DNA of 64,000 nucleotides, from assembly GCF_029952445.1 (NCBI RefSeq), contig NZ_JAQPPK010000023.1, positions 1 through 64,000 of the forward strand, in the 5' to 3' direction. The translations under genes and the position numbers were made by a program. The stretch's first letter is position 1. Every line of letters begins with the position of its first letter. Below, in pieces: positions 18,255-28,900 of this stretch. The notes beneath the pieces were generated by a model. The model was given only the letters and a program-made list of their open reading frames with translations, was not told the DNA's origin and did no database searches. This DNA comes from Paenarthrobacter nitroguajacolicus. Its GTDB lineage: Bacteria > Actinomycetota > Actinomycetes > Actinomycetales > Micrococcaceae.

Positions 18255-19433
18255 ATGAGCGTTGAGGATCAGCAGTCCGGCGGGGACCTGGACCAGGAGT
18301 TCGACGCCGTACCCGAACCTTCAGTGGACGACGACACCGAATCCGGACCCGCGCAAACTCCCGTGCCCACGGGTCCGCCCACCGGCGTGATGTCGGCGGA
18401 GCGCCTGGCCATCAAGGCCTTGGAATCGAAGCTCCTTGGCGGAGAACGCAAGCTTCGGCGTCGTGAAGTTGCCGCCGGCGCGGGCGTGTCCATTCTGTCT
18501 GCGCGCAAGGTGTGGCGTGCGTTGGGTTTCCCGAACTTCAATGATGAGGACGTTGCCTTCACCGAGCGGGACCAGGCCGCGCTGTCCAGCATCCTGGACC
18601 TGGTCCGCGCCGGGATCCTGACCGAAGAAGCAGCAATCTCCGTGACCCGGTCCATCGGGCAGATGACTGACCGCATGGTGGTCTGGCAGATCGAGGCCCT
18701 GGTGGAAGACATGGTGTCCGAGCAAGGCATTCCCGACGCCGTGGCCCGCAAGCAATTGGTTGGCCGCTTACCGTCCCTGGTGGACTCCCTCGAAGAAATC
18801 CTGGTGTATTCCTATCGGCGCCAGCTCAATGCAGGCGTCCAGCGGCTCGCCGTCCGGGCCGAGGCAGGGTTGCAGGCAAGCGAAGAAGGCCGCGAAGGCG
18901 ACGAAGACGACTCTCCGCTGCCCTTGGCACGCGCCGTTGGCTTTGCCGACCTCGTCTCCTACACCAGCCTCTCGCGTCGGATGAACGAGAAAACGCTGGC
19001 CCAGCTGGTGCAGCGGTTCGAGAACAAGTGCGCCGAAATCATCTCCGTGGGTGGTGGACGCCTGGTCAAGACAGTGGGCGACGAAGTCCTGTACATTGCC
19101 GAGACGCCAGCGGCCGGAGCCGAAATCTCCCTCGCCCTGGCACAGGCTTTTACCGAGGACGAGATCCTGCCCCAATGCCGCGTCTCCATGGTGTGGGGGC
19201 GGATCCTTTCGAGACTTGGCGATATTTACGGACCCACCGTGAACCTGGCCGCGCGACTGACCACGCTGGCCCAGCCGGGGACGGTGCTGGTGGATGCCAT
19301 GACGGCGGCAGCCCTCGGCCAGGACGACCGCTTTGTCCTCGTGCCACAGAAATCGGAGAACGTTCGCGGCTTCGGCGAGATCCACCCGGTCATGCTTGCG
19401 CGCGGCCGCGGCAAGGGCCTGGTCCTGGACTAA
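18255..19433 (+). CDS. Class III adenylate cyclase with N-terminal regulatory domain
   Basis: A 392-residue soluble class III cyclase making cAMP from ATP. Residues 1-55 are acidic and disordered. Residues 55-165 form a helical domain (RRREVAAGAGVSILSARKVW) like the regulatory region of mycobacterial Rv1264-type enzymes. The catalytic domain retains metal Asp232 (FADLVSY) and Asp276 (VGDE), Lys272 and Asp323 for adenine selection, and Asn330/Arg334 (NLAAR) for the transition state, so an active adenylyl cyclase is expected as a homodimer. ATG 18255 has AGAAGG 8 bases upstream and follows the PH gene by one base. It is the only cyclase seen here and would supply CRP-like regulators. Confidence 0.9.
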   Translation: MSVEDQQSGGDLDQEFDAVPEPSVDDDTESGPAQTPVPTGPPTGVMSAERLAIKALESKLLGGERKLRRREVAAGAGVSILSARKVWRALGFPNFNDEDVAFTERDQAALSSILDLVRAGILTEEAAISVTRSIGQMTDRMVVWQIEALVEDMVSEQGIPDAVARKQLVGRLPSLVDSLEEILVYSYRRQLNAGVQRLAVRAEAGLQASEEGREGDEDDSPLPLARAVGFADLVSYTSLSRRMNEKTLAQLVQRFENKCAEIISVGGGRLVKTVGDEVLYIAETPAAGAEISLALAQAFTEDEILPQCRVSMVWGRILSRLGDIYGPTVNLAARLTTLAQPGTVLVDAMTAAALGQDDRFVLVPQKSENVRGFGEIHPVMLARGRGKGLVLD

Positions 19434-19582
19434 AACGCCCGCTCCGCCCGGAACTGTTTCGTGCCGGGAAGGCCATGTTGCGTCCGTCTTGGCTAATCGA
19501 TGGATTAACCCGTTACTCTTGGGTTGTTTGTGTCGTGATGGTCCGGGGTTGGCTACGGGCTGTCTAAAAGTGGGGAAAATGG

Positions 19583-22500
19583 ATGACTCTTGCCGATGGG
19601 TCCGGGAATCGCCGTGCCAGGATTCGCCGGCGGAAGGTCCTCACCGCTACCGCTTTTACGGCCGCAGCGGCAGTCCTGGTAACCGGTGCCATTCTCTATC
19701 CGGGTTTTAAGACCACGGAGGTGGACCTCAACGACGGCGGCGTCTGGGTGGTCAGTAAATCCAAGGGTGCCGCCGGAAGGCTCAACTATCCGTCCAAGTC
19801 CTTGGACGGTGCTGTCACCCCAGCCAGCAAGGACTTCGAAATCCTGCAGCAGGCCAGCGATGTTTTCATCGACGACGCCGATGGCGCCACGATCAACCCC
19901 GTCAGCGCAGCCAACATGCGCCTGGGTGGCGACCAGAAGCTTCCCGGTTCTGCAGCTGTCAGCTTTGGCAACAAAGTCCTTGCCGTCACCGACGCCTCCA
20001 AAGGCAAAGTCTGGGCACTGACGCCCGGCTCCGTGGGTGGCTTCAGTGACGAATCCGAGCCGATACTGGAACAGTCCACTGGCATCGTCTCTGTTGTTGG
20101 TACCGATGACACCATCCACACCCTGGATCCGGAGACTGGAAGCCTGACGGCTACCAAAGTGGATGCGAACGGCCAGTCCGTGGAATCCCAGAGCCGCAAA
20201 GACGACGCCTTGAAGGGAGCCGGAAACCTCCAGCTGACGGCTGTGGGGGACAAGGCAGTTGTCCTCAACGAGGCCACTGGAAACATCGTGCTGCCTGGTG
20301 GAGCAACCGTGCACCTGGACGACGCCCGCGATGCCAAGCTCCAACAGAGTGGGACCGCTGCGGATTTCGTTGCCATCGCCACCAACAAAGCCCTCCTGCT
20401 CCAGCCGCTGGACGGCGGGACGGCCAAGACCATCCAGGCCGACGGCCAAGGCGTCCCCGCAGCGCCGGTCCACTTGGGCACCTGCACCTACGCCGCCTGG
20501 TCCGGTGCCAACAAGTACCTGCGCGAATGCGGCAACGAGGCTGACAACCGCCGCGCCGACGTTCCCAAGGCGAGTGCGTCGCCGTCGTATGTCTTCCGGG
20601 TCAACCGTGATCTGGTGGTCCTGAACGACGTCAACTCCGGCAACGTCTGGATGGTCAACCAGAACATGCAGCTGGTCAACAACTGGGACGACGTCATCCC
20701 GCCCCAGCAAACATCGGACGACGCCGACAAAGACTCCGCGGACGAGGTCCAGCAAACGGTCCTTCCGGACCGGAGCAAGCCAAACACTCCGCCGGTGGCC
20801 AAACCGGACGCCTTTGGCGTCCGGGCAGGTAAGACGACCCTGCTGCCGGTGCTGGACAACGATGCCGATTCCGACGGCGACGTCCTGACCGTCTCAGCCG
20901 ACCAGGTCCTCAAATCAGGGGCGCTGGCTCCTGTCTACGGAGGGACGGGCTTCCAGATTTCCGTTCCCGCCGAGCAGTCCGGCACGGAGACGTTCAAGTA
21001 CTCAGTAGATGATGGCCGCGGGGGAACTGCCTCGACGAACGTGGACCTCAGGATTGTTCCGCCGGGCGAGAACGCAGCTCCGCAGCAGAAGGCCAACAGG
21101 AACAATGCCCTGGTGGTGCAATCCGGAAAGATCGCCAATCAGTACATCCTCAGCGATTGGATCGACCCCGACGGCGATGACCTCTTTGCGGTGGCAGCAA
21201 GCAGCAGCGACCCCGCCGACCAGGTCAGGATCAGGCCGGACGGGCTCCTGACGTTCCAGGACTCGGGGGCCGGACCGGGGAAGAAGACGATCTCCGTCAC
21301 GGTATCGGACGGCACTTTGAGCACCGAGGGGCGGATCAGCGTCGATGTCCGCGCCGCAGGAGCCCTGCCGCCTATCGCGAATGCCGACCACGTGGTGGCG
21401 GTTGCCGGCCAGGACACCGTAATAGCTCCGCTGAAGAACGACTCCGACCCGCAGGGCGGCACCCTTCGGCTGGCACAAGCGCAGCCGGACGACCAAGCTA
21501 CCGCGGTGATCGGCCCGGACCAGCAGACGTTCACGTTCAACTCCACGAGTGTCGGCCCGCATTACGTCACCTATATGGTCACCAACGGCCCGGCGAGTGC
21601 GCAGCAGTTGGTGCGCGTCGACGTCGTGTCCGGAAGCAATGACGGCGCGCCCGTAGCGGTCCGCGACATTGCGCTCCTTCCCAGCGGTGGCAGCACTGTG
21701 GTGGACGTGCTGGGCAACGACTCGGATCCCGCGGGCGGTGTGCTGGTTGTCCAGTCCGTCACCGCAGCCGACGGACTTCCGGTCACGGTAGCGGTCCTGG
21801 ACCATTCGGTGGTCAAGATCACCGATATCCATGCGACGGGGCAGTTGTCCCTGAAGTACACGATTTCGAACGGCAAAGCCTCGGCCACCGGCGACATCTC
21901 CGTCCAGGTGGTTCCGGCCCCCAGCAAACTCCAGGCACCGCAGGCCAAGCCCGACGAAGTGTCGGTTCGGGTTGGCGATGTGGTCACCATCCCCGTCCTT
22001 GAAAACGACTCCGACCCCAACGGCGGCGAGTTGAAGCTCGATCCCGTCCTGGCGCAGCAGCCGGATGCCGCGGACGGGCGGATGTTCATCGCGGGCAATT
22101 ACCTGCGCTTCATCGCGGGCGAGGTTCCGAAAACGGTGTACGCGATCTACAAGGTCAGCAACTCCTCGGGGCAAACCGACTCGCAGCAGGTGACCATCCG
22201 TATCCGGGCCAGGGACGACGCCACGAACACCCGTCCGGAACCACGCAACCTCACGGCCCGGGTAGTTGCCGGCATGACCGTCAAGATCCCGGTTCCGTTG
22301 GATGGCATTGATGCCGACGGCGACTCCGTCCAGCTCATCGGCGTGGACAAGGCACCTGCCATGGGCACCGCAGTAATACGGGACGGCTACATGGAGTTCA
22401 CGGCCGGCGGAAAGTCTGCCGGAACGGACACGTTCAGCTACCGGGTCCGGGACCGCATTGGCGCCGAAAACACGGGTACCGTGATCGTCGGTATCGCTCC

Positions 22501-25500
22501 CGCCGAGGCCAACAACCAAAAACCGATTGCCGTGGACGATGCCATTGATGTCCGGCCAGGACGCCGCATTGCCGTTGACGCCCTCAAGAACGACTCGGAC
22601 CCGGACGGTGACCCTATCGCCTTGGTCAATTCCTTCGAGGCCAACCCTGGGCTGCAGGTTGAAGCAGCCTCCGGGAAGATCCTCCTGACTGCCCCCGGCG
22701 CCGCCGGGACCGAAAGAGTCAGCTACCGGATCCAGGACGACAAAAAGGCCGAAGCCAGCGCCGTGGTCAGGGTCCAGACAAGCCCGACGGCGGCCCTCCA
22801 CGTTCCGATTGCCGTGGACGACCGCATTACGCTCGCCGAGACCCTGGGCAAGACCGCCGTCGACGTCCCGGTACTCAAGAACGATTCCGACCCCGACGGC
22901 GTCGCCGAAGACCTCACCATCACGCTGCCGGACGGAAATCCGAACGCCCGTGTGGGCACATCGGGCAATGTTGTGGTGACCCTTGTTCCCCAGGACCAGC
23001 TGATTCCGTACACGGTCACTGATATGGATGGTCAGTCGGCCACTGCCGTGATGTGGATTCCGGGCCAGGGCCTCCAGTACCCGACCCTGGCCAAGACGGA
23101 CCCGGTGGAAGTCATGTCAGGCAAGGACGTCACCCTGGCATTGCAGGAGTATGTCCGCGTTCGGGAAGGTCGCCAGGCCCGCATCACCGTGGCCGACAAG
23201 ATCCGGGTACAGGGCGGCGACCCCACCAACGTGATCTCCGGTGACGGCAATGCCCTGCGGTATGCGGCACAGGCCGATTATGTGGGTCCCGGGTCCATCA
23301 CCTTCGAGGTCACCGATGGTTCGGGCCCGGATGACTCCCAAGGGCTGAAATCGACCTTGACGATTATCACCAAGGTGATCCCGGACCCCAACGCAAACCA
23401 CCCGCCAACCTTCAGCGGGGCATCAGTGGAGGCGCCTAAGGGCGAGAGTACGGATGTTGAGCTGGCCAACCTGGCCAAAGACGTCGATGAGCGCGACCAG
23501 GGGAACCTGAAGTTCGAACTCGACGGCCAGCAGCCCGCAGGTTTCCAGGCAAAGGTGGAGGGCACCGTCCTCAAGATCACCCCTGATCTGTCCCTCAATC
23601 CGGGAGCGGTGGGTTCCTTCCCGCTCAAGGTCACTGACGGCCGCTCCGATGCCGTTCGCGCCACCGTGACCGCCAGCGTTGTCTCCTCGAACAGGCCGCG
23701 CCCGGTCGCGAACGACGACGCCGTAGAGAAAGCCAACGCGGGTCGCTCGGAAACCATCAACGTCCTCGCCAACGACTTCAACCCTTTCAGCGACGCACCG
23801 CTGACCATTGAGAGTGCAGCGGTGGAGACCGGTTCTGCCGCAGGTCAGCCGACGGTTTCCGGGGAGTCGATCAGCGTCACCCCGGCGGACGGCTTCAAGG
23901 GCGTGATGGTGGTTCGCTACACCGTGCTGGACAAGACCAAGGACCCCTCCAGGCAAGCCACTGGCCGCGTCCGCATTACCGTGCGGGACAAGCCGGATGC
24001 TCCGTCAGCGCCCGTCGCCACGGATGTCCGGAGCCGGACGGCGGTGCTCAAGTGGACACCGCCGTCGGATAATGGCGCAGCCATCACCAAGTACACCGTG
24101 AAAGCGGCTGGGTTCGAGCAAACATGCCCGACCACCACCTGCACGCTTTCAGGGCTGACCAACAACGTGAAGTACGTGTTCACCGTGTTCGCCACGAACG
24201 AGGTAGGCGATTCGCCCGCCTCCGCGGCGTCCAACGAGATCCGGCCGGATGAGAAACCCTCACCGCCGGATGCGCCCACGGTCAAGGCCGGGGACAAGAA
24301 CATGGCCATCACGTGGACCCCTGCCAAGACTGAGGGATCGCCGGTTAAGCACTACAACCTGGAGATCTCGCCGCCTCCGGCCAACGGTATTGCCGTGAAA
24401 AACGAGGTCACAGGGCTCACTTACACCTGGCCGGGGCTCACCAATGGCGTGAAGTACAAGGTGCGCGCCCAAGCGGTCAATGAACTCGGTCCCTCGGATT
24501 GGGGAATGTACTCCATCGAGGACAACCCCGCGGGCCTTCCGGGTGCCCCGGCAGCGCCCACCACTGCCGTAGTGCAGTCCGTGGGAACGCAAAACCAGAT
24601 CCGGGCCGATTGGACCGAACCGGACATCAATGGTGATCCGATCAAGGCCTATTACGTCACCATGAGCGGTGGCGATGGGGTTACCCAAACGCAGACCGTT
24701 CCTGGCAGCGTGCGGTCAGCAACGTTCACGGCAAATAATTCCGAGGCGGGCTATACGTTCACTGTGCAGGCTGAGAACAAAGCCGGAAAGGGCGGCGTCA
24801 GTGCTGCGTCGGCTCCGCGCCGCGCCACCGGCAAACTCGGAACGGTTGGAAACGTCACGGCAACTCCGGCGAACACCGGCGGCGCCGGCAAACAGGTGAC
24901 CATCAACTTTACGGCGCTTACTCCGGCGCAACGCAACGGATCCTCCCAGGGCGAAGTCAGCTACCGTTACAACGCGAGCACTGGCCAGTCCGGCCCCATT
25001 ACTCCTGGACAAACGGTGGGTGGATTCACCAATGGGCAAGCCACATCAATCACAGTGACCGCGGTGTCGTCGGTGGCCCCCAGCTCGGATGCCAGCGCAC
25101 CGGCTACAACCACACCGTATGGTTCGCCGGGCACGCCTTCTGCATCGGGTGCCAATGGTGGCCAGAACCAGACCACGTTGACCCTGAACTGGTCCTCGCC
25201 CTCCACGGCCAGCAACGACGTCGCGGTGACCAAGATCAGGATCACTGGTGGCGGAACAGACACGGGCTGGATCAACGAATCGGCCTCCGGCAGCAGGGTT
25301 GTTAATACCGGCGGCTACAACCAACCGCGCACCATCGAGGTCCAGACCTTCAACTCCGTGGGCCAAGGTGGAGGGGTGGCCTCGGCCAGCGCCCAGAGCG
25401 GTCCGCAGAAGACCTCGTGGGACGCTACTCTGCCTCCAGGCAGCTTCCGGACGTGCACTGACACGGCGGCTTCGGGGCAGACGTCCTGGGATCCGAAGCC

Positions 25501-25717
25501 CGGAGACCATCGGTGCGACGGCGTGGTCTACGGCGCCCCCTGGCAGTACGAGTCCAACGGCCCGTTCACGGTCAATTGCTACGTCAACCGCAGCACCCCG
25601 TACCTGAACTACGCTGCCTGGTACCGCCTGACCAGTGGCCCGAATGCAGGCCGCTTCATCGCTCAGGGCAACACCACCCTGGGCGATCCCGGACCCCACC
25701 AGATCCCGCAATGTTGA
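19583..25717 (+). CDS. Giant Ig-like/FN3 surface protein, copy 1
   Basis: A 2044-residue protein. An Arg-rich N-terminus and one membrane segment (about 19-40, VLTATAFTAAAAVLVTGAIL) anchor it with the rest outside. Residues 45-400 look like a beta-propeller-type domain (VDLNDGGVWVVSKSKGAAGR, TDASKGKVWALTPGSV). From about 403 to 1460 come roughly ten tandem cadherin/Ig-like repeats with Asp-rich calcium-type signatures such as NDADSDGD and NDSDPDGD. FN3-type domains follow from about 1470 (TPPSDNGAAITKYTV). The last 90 residues contain four cysteines in a small WYRL-containing module. No LPXTG motif is present. It matches the fn3 member of the bifidobacterial PFNA cluster by architecture and context. 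The next gene is its paralogue. An adhesion or envelope role is inferred. Confidence 0.88.
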   Translation: MTLADGSGNRRARIRRRKVLTATAFTAAAAVLVTGAILYPGFKTTEVDLNDGGVWVVSKSKGAAGRLNYPSKSLDGAVTPASKDFEILQQASDVFIDDADGATINPVSAANMRLGGDQKLPGSAAVSFGNKVLAVTDASKGKVWALTPGSVGGFSDESEPILEQSTGIVSVVGTDDTIHTLDPETGSLTATKVDANGQSVESQSRKDDALKGAGNLQLTAVGDKAVVLNEATGNIVLPGGATVHLDDARDAKLQQSGTAADFVAIATNKALLLQPLDGGTAKTIQADGQGVPAAPVHLGTCTYAAWSGANKYLRECGNEADNRRADVPKASASPSYVFRVNRDLVVLNDVNSGNVWMVNQNMQLVNNWDDVIPPQQTSDDADKDSADEVQQTVLPDRSKPNTPPVAKPDAFGVRAGKTTLLPVLDNDADSDGDVLTVSADQVLKSGALAPVYGGTGFQISVPAEQSGTETFKYSVDDGRGGTASTNVDLRIVPPGENAAPQQKANRNNALVVQSGKIANQYILSDWIDPDGDDLFAVAASSSDPADQVRIRPDGLLTFQDSGAGPGKKTISVTVSDGTLSTEGRISVDVRAAGALPPIANADHVVAVAGQDTVIAPLKNDSDPQGGTLRLAQAQPDDQATAVIGPDQQTFTFNSTSVGPHYVTYMVTNGPASAQQLVRVDVVSGSNDGAPVAVRDIALLPSGGSTVVDVLGNDSDPAGGVLVVQSVTAADGLPVTVAVLDHSVVKITDIHATGQLSLKYTISNGKASATGDISVQVVPAPSKLQAPQAKPDEVSVRVGDVVTIPVLENDSDPNGGELKLDPVLAQQPDAADGRMFIAGNYLRFIAGEVPKTVYAIYKVSNSSGQTDSQQVTIRIRARDDATNTRPEPRNLTARVVAGMTVKIPVPLDGIDADGDSVQLIGVDKAPAMGTAVIRDGYMEFTAGGKSAGTDTFSYRVRDRIGAENTGTVIVGIAPAEANNQKPIAVDDAIDVRPGRRIAVDALKNDSDPDGDPIALVNSFEANPGLQVEAASGKILLTAPGAAGTERVSYRIQDDKKAEASAVVRVQTSPTAALHVPIAVDDRITLAETLGKTAVDVPVLKNDSDPDGVAEDLTITLPDGNPNARVGTSGNVVVTLVPQDQLIPYTVTDMDGQSATAVMWIPGQGLQYPTLAKTDPVEVMSGKDVTLALQEYVRVREGRQARITVADKIRVQGGDPTNVISGDGNALRYAAQADYVGPGSITFEVTDGSGPDDSQGLKSTLTIITKVIPDPNANHPPTFSGASVEAPKGESTDVELANLAKDVDERDQGNLKFELDGQQPAGFQAKVEGTVLKITPDLSLNPGAVGSFPLKVTDGRSDAVRATVTASVVSSNRPRPVANDDAVEKANAGRSETINVLANDFNPFSDAPLTIESAAVETGSAAGQPTVSGESISVTPADGFKGVMVVRYTVLDKTKDPSRQATGRVRITVRDKPDAPSAPVATDVRSRTAVLKWTPPSDNGAAITKYTVKAAGFEQTCPTTTCTLSGLTNNVKYVFTVFATNEVGDSPASAASNEIRPDEKPSPPDAPTVKAGDKNMAITWTPAKTEGSPVKHYNLEISPPPANGIAVKNEVTGLTYTWPGLTNGVKYKVRAQAVNELGPSDWGMYSIEDNPAGLPGAPAAPTTAVVQSVGTQNQIRADWTEPDINGDPIKAYYVTMSGGDGVTQTQTVPGSVRSATFTANNSEAGYTFTVQAENKAGKGGVSAASAPRRATGKLGTVGNVTATPANTGGAGKQVTINFTALTPAQRNGSSQGEVSYRYNASTGQSGPITPGQTVGGFTNGQATSITVTAVSSVAPSSDASAPATTTPYGSPGTPSASGANGGQNQTTLTLNWSSPSTASNDVAVTKIRITGGGTDTGWINESASGSRVVNTGGYNQPRTIEVQTFNSVGQGGGVASASAQSGPQKTSWDATLPPGSFRTCTDTAASGQTSWDPKPGDHRCDGVVYGAPWQYESNGPFTVNCYVNRSTPYLNYAAWYRLTSGPNAGRFIAQGNTTLGDPGPHQIPQC

Positions 25718-25967
25718 GGCCATCAGCATCGCAGTGCAGGGAAGTTGTCCCCATCGCCTCCCACGGCCTGACGGCATTAGGCTGTCAAAGCCAATGGATA
25801 GCCCGCTCCCGGGTTTCCTTGGCTGGCCGTGGGGCGCGTGGGATAGTCTTAGGGACTGAAAATTCCGCCGCCGTTCGGGGACACTGCGGATTGTACGGCT
25901 GCCGGCACTTGCCGGCTGGCTTGGAAGCCTCTGGGGGGCGGCTGAAAACAAAGGGAATTCTGGGGCT
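25718..25967 (+). promoter_or_regulatory. Gap between the two giant paralogues
   Basis: This 250-base gap has no gene. It contains a small GC hairpin (GCCGGCACTTGCCGGC at about 25901-25916) and no strong terminator, so read-through into copy 2 is possible. GTG 25968 is preceded by a G-rich stretch (TCTGGGGCT) and not by a canonical ribosome site. Confidence 0.35.
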
Positions 25968-28900
25968 GTGACAACTTTCTTCGGCAAGCTGGGGCTGAAA
26001 AAGCGTCAAAACAAGAGACTCATCACGGGCACTGCTGTGACTGCGGCGGGCGCTTTGCTGATCGCGGGTGCAGTGCTGTACCCGGGGTTCAAGACCACTG
26101 AGGTGGACTTGAACGACGGCGGCGTGTGGGTTGTGAGCAAGACCAAGAACGCCGTCGGGCGGCTTAACTACCCTTCCCGGGTGTTGGATGGCGCCGTGAC
26201 GCCTGCCACCACGACGTTCGATGTCCTGCAGCACGACGGCAACGTCTTCGTCGATGACGAGTCCGGCTCCACCATCAACCAGGTCTCCGCCGCCAACCTC
26301 AAGCTTGGTGGCGATAAGCAGCTGCCGTCGTCGTCGCAAGTCAGCTATGGTTCCACGGTCCTGTCGGTAACGGACCCTGCCCGCGGCAAGGTGTGGGCGC
26401 TTTCGCCGTCCACGGTCAACGGCTTCGACGAGGAAGGGACCGAACCGGTCCTGACCGGTGACCAGGGCATTGTCTCGGCGGTCGGCGCGGATAACCGCAT
26501 CTACACAGCCGATCCCGGCAAGGGCGAGATCACGGCTATCACCGTGGATGCGGACGGCCAACGGACCAATTTGGAAGTCACCAATGTGGACGACCTCAAG
26601 GGCGCCGGCGATCTGCAGATCTCCGTGGTGGGGGACAAGCCGGTAGTCCTGGACGCCGCCTCCGGGAACCTCTTCCTGCCAGGTGGCCGAAAGCTCCAGT
26701 TGCAGGACGCCCGCGAAGCCAAACTCCAGCAGACCAGCGAGGAGGGCAGCTATGTGGCCATCGCTACCCGCAAAGCCCTCCTGAAGCAGCCGTTGGACGG
26801 GTCAACAGCCGCGACCGTCGATGCCGGTGGTGAAGGCGTGCCCGCCGCTCCCGTGCAAGTGGGCAAATGTGTCCACGCTGCGTGGTCCGGAGCCAACAAG
26901 TACGTCCGCGATTGCGAGAACGACGCCGACGATAAAAAGAACGACGTCCCCAAGGCCAGCGCCTCTCCGAGCTACGTGTTCCGCGTAAACCGCGACCTCG
27001 TGGTCCTCAACGACGTGAACTCCGGCAGCGTGTGGCTGGTCAACCAGAACATGCAGCTGGTCAACAACTGGGACGATGTTGTCCCACCCAAGAACCAGTC
27101 CGATGACCAGGACCAGGAGTCCGCGGACAACAACACCATCAACGTCCTCCCGGACCGCACCAAGCCAAACCGACCGCCGGAAACCAAACCGGACGAGTTC
27201 GGTGTCCGGCCGGGGCGCACTTCCATCCTGAGCGTCCTTGACAATGATTCAGACCCCGACGGCGACGTCCTCACCGCGTCGGTTGGCCCCAACGGTCCCA
27301 AAATGGGGGCGCTGGAAAACATTTACGGTGGTTCGGCTTTCCAGATCAAAGTTCCGGCGGATGCCAAGCCGGGAACGGAAGTCTTCGACTACAACGCCGC
27401 TGATGGCCGCAGCCTGTCCGCAGGCGGCAAGGTGACCCTTCACGTGGTGGGGCCCGAAGAGAACAAACCACCGTTCTTCAAACGTGGCGAGCCCACCACC
27501 ATGCTGGTGGAGCAGGGAAAGTCCGTCAGTCAGAACATCCTGACCGATTGGATGGACCCCGACGGCGATGACCTCGTTTTGCTCGACGCCAAGACGGACA
27601 ACGACCAGGACCAGGTCAAGGTCCGCCGGGACGGGCTGCTGACCTACCAGGACTCCGGCGCCGCGCCGGGCAAGAAGAACGTCACCATCACCGTGTGGGA
27701 TGGCCGGGCCACAACCACCGGCCGTGTCGTAATCAACGTGCAGCCACCGGGCGCCCTGGCTCCCGTGGTCAATGCCGACCATGTGACAGCGGTGGTGGGG
27801 CAGGACCTGGTCATCGCACCGTTGAAGAACGACGTGGACCCCAACGGAGGTGCCCTGCGCGTGGCCCACGTTGAGGCTGCCGGTCCGGCTGATCTGGGAC
27901 CTGTCACTGATGGCGGGACGTTCACGTTCCGGAGCACCACGCCGGGGCCGATCTACCTGACGTACATCGCCAGCAACGGACCGCAGAGCAGCCAAGGGCT
28001 CATCCGCGTAGACGTGGAATCCGGCAAGGACGCCGGAGCTCCCGTCGCCGTCCATGACGTGGCACTGCTTCCCGTGGGAGGCAGTGTCCTGGTTGACCCA
28101 TTGGCTAATGACTCCGATCCCTCCGGCGGAGTGTTGGTCCTGCAGTCGGTGACAGTTCCGGATGGCTCGTCAGCCTCCGTCAGCGTGATTGACCACAGCG
28201 TCCTGCGCGTGACGGACGTGCTCGGAGCCAAGGACCCGTTTGTCTTCAGCTACACCATGTCCAACGGCCGTTCCTCGGCGACCGGAACGGTGGGCGTCGT
28301 ACCCGTGCCGGCCCCCGCCGTCGTCGAAGCTCCCCAACCCAAGCCGGACGAAGTGAACGTGCGTGTCAACGACGTCGTCACCATCCCGGTCCTGGACAAC
28401 GACACGCATCCCCAGGGAGAAGAGCTCTCCGTGGATCCAGTCCTGGCGCAGACCATTCCCGAGGAAGACGGCAAGGCGTTCATCTCCGAGAAGACCCTGC
28501 GCTTCATCGCCGGACCTACTCCGAAAACCGTGCGGGCAATTTACAACGCCGTCGATCCGCAGGGCCAAAAGAGTGCTGCTGCCGTGACCATCCACATCCT
28601 TCCCCTGGAAGGCACCCAGAATTCGCGGCCCCAGCCCCAAAACCTCACGGCGCGCGTGGTGGCCGGCGGCAGCGTCCGGATCCCGGTCCCGCTCGATGGC
28701 ATCGATCCCGACGGCGATTCGGTCCAGCTCACCGGCATCGACAGCACACCCACCATGGGAACCGCGACGGCGGGCAGCAGCTTCATCGATTTCGTCGCCG
28801 CGGGCGACGGTGCGGGAACCGACAGCTTCCGCTACAAGGTGATTGACCGCCAGGGTGCGGTCAACACCGGGACGGTGACGGTCGGCGTCGCGCCCCGAGG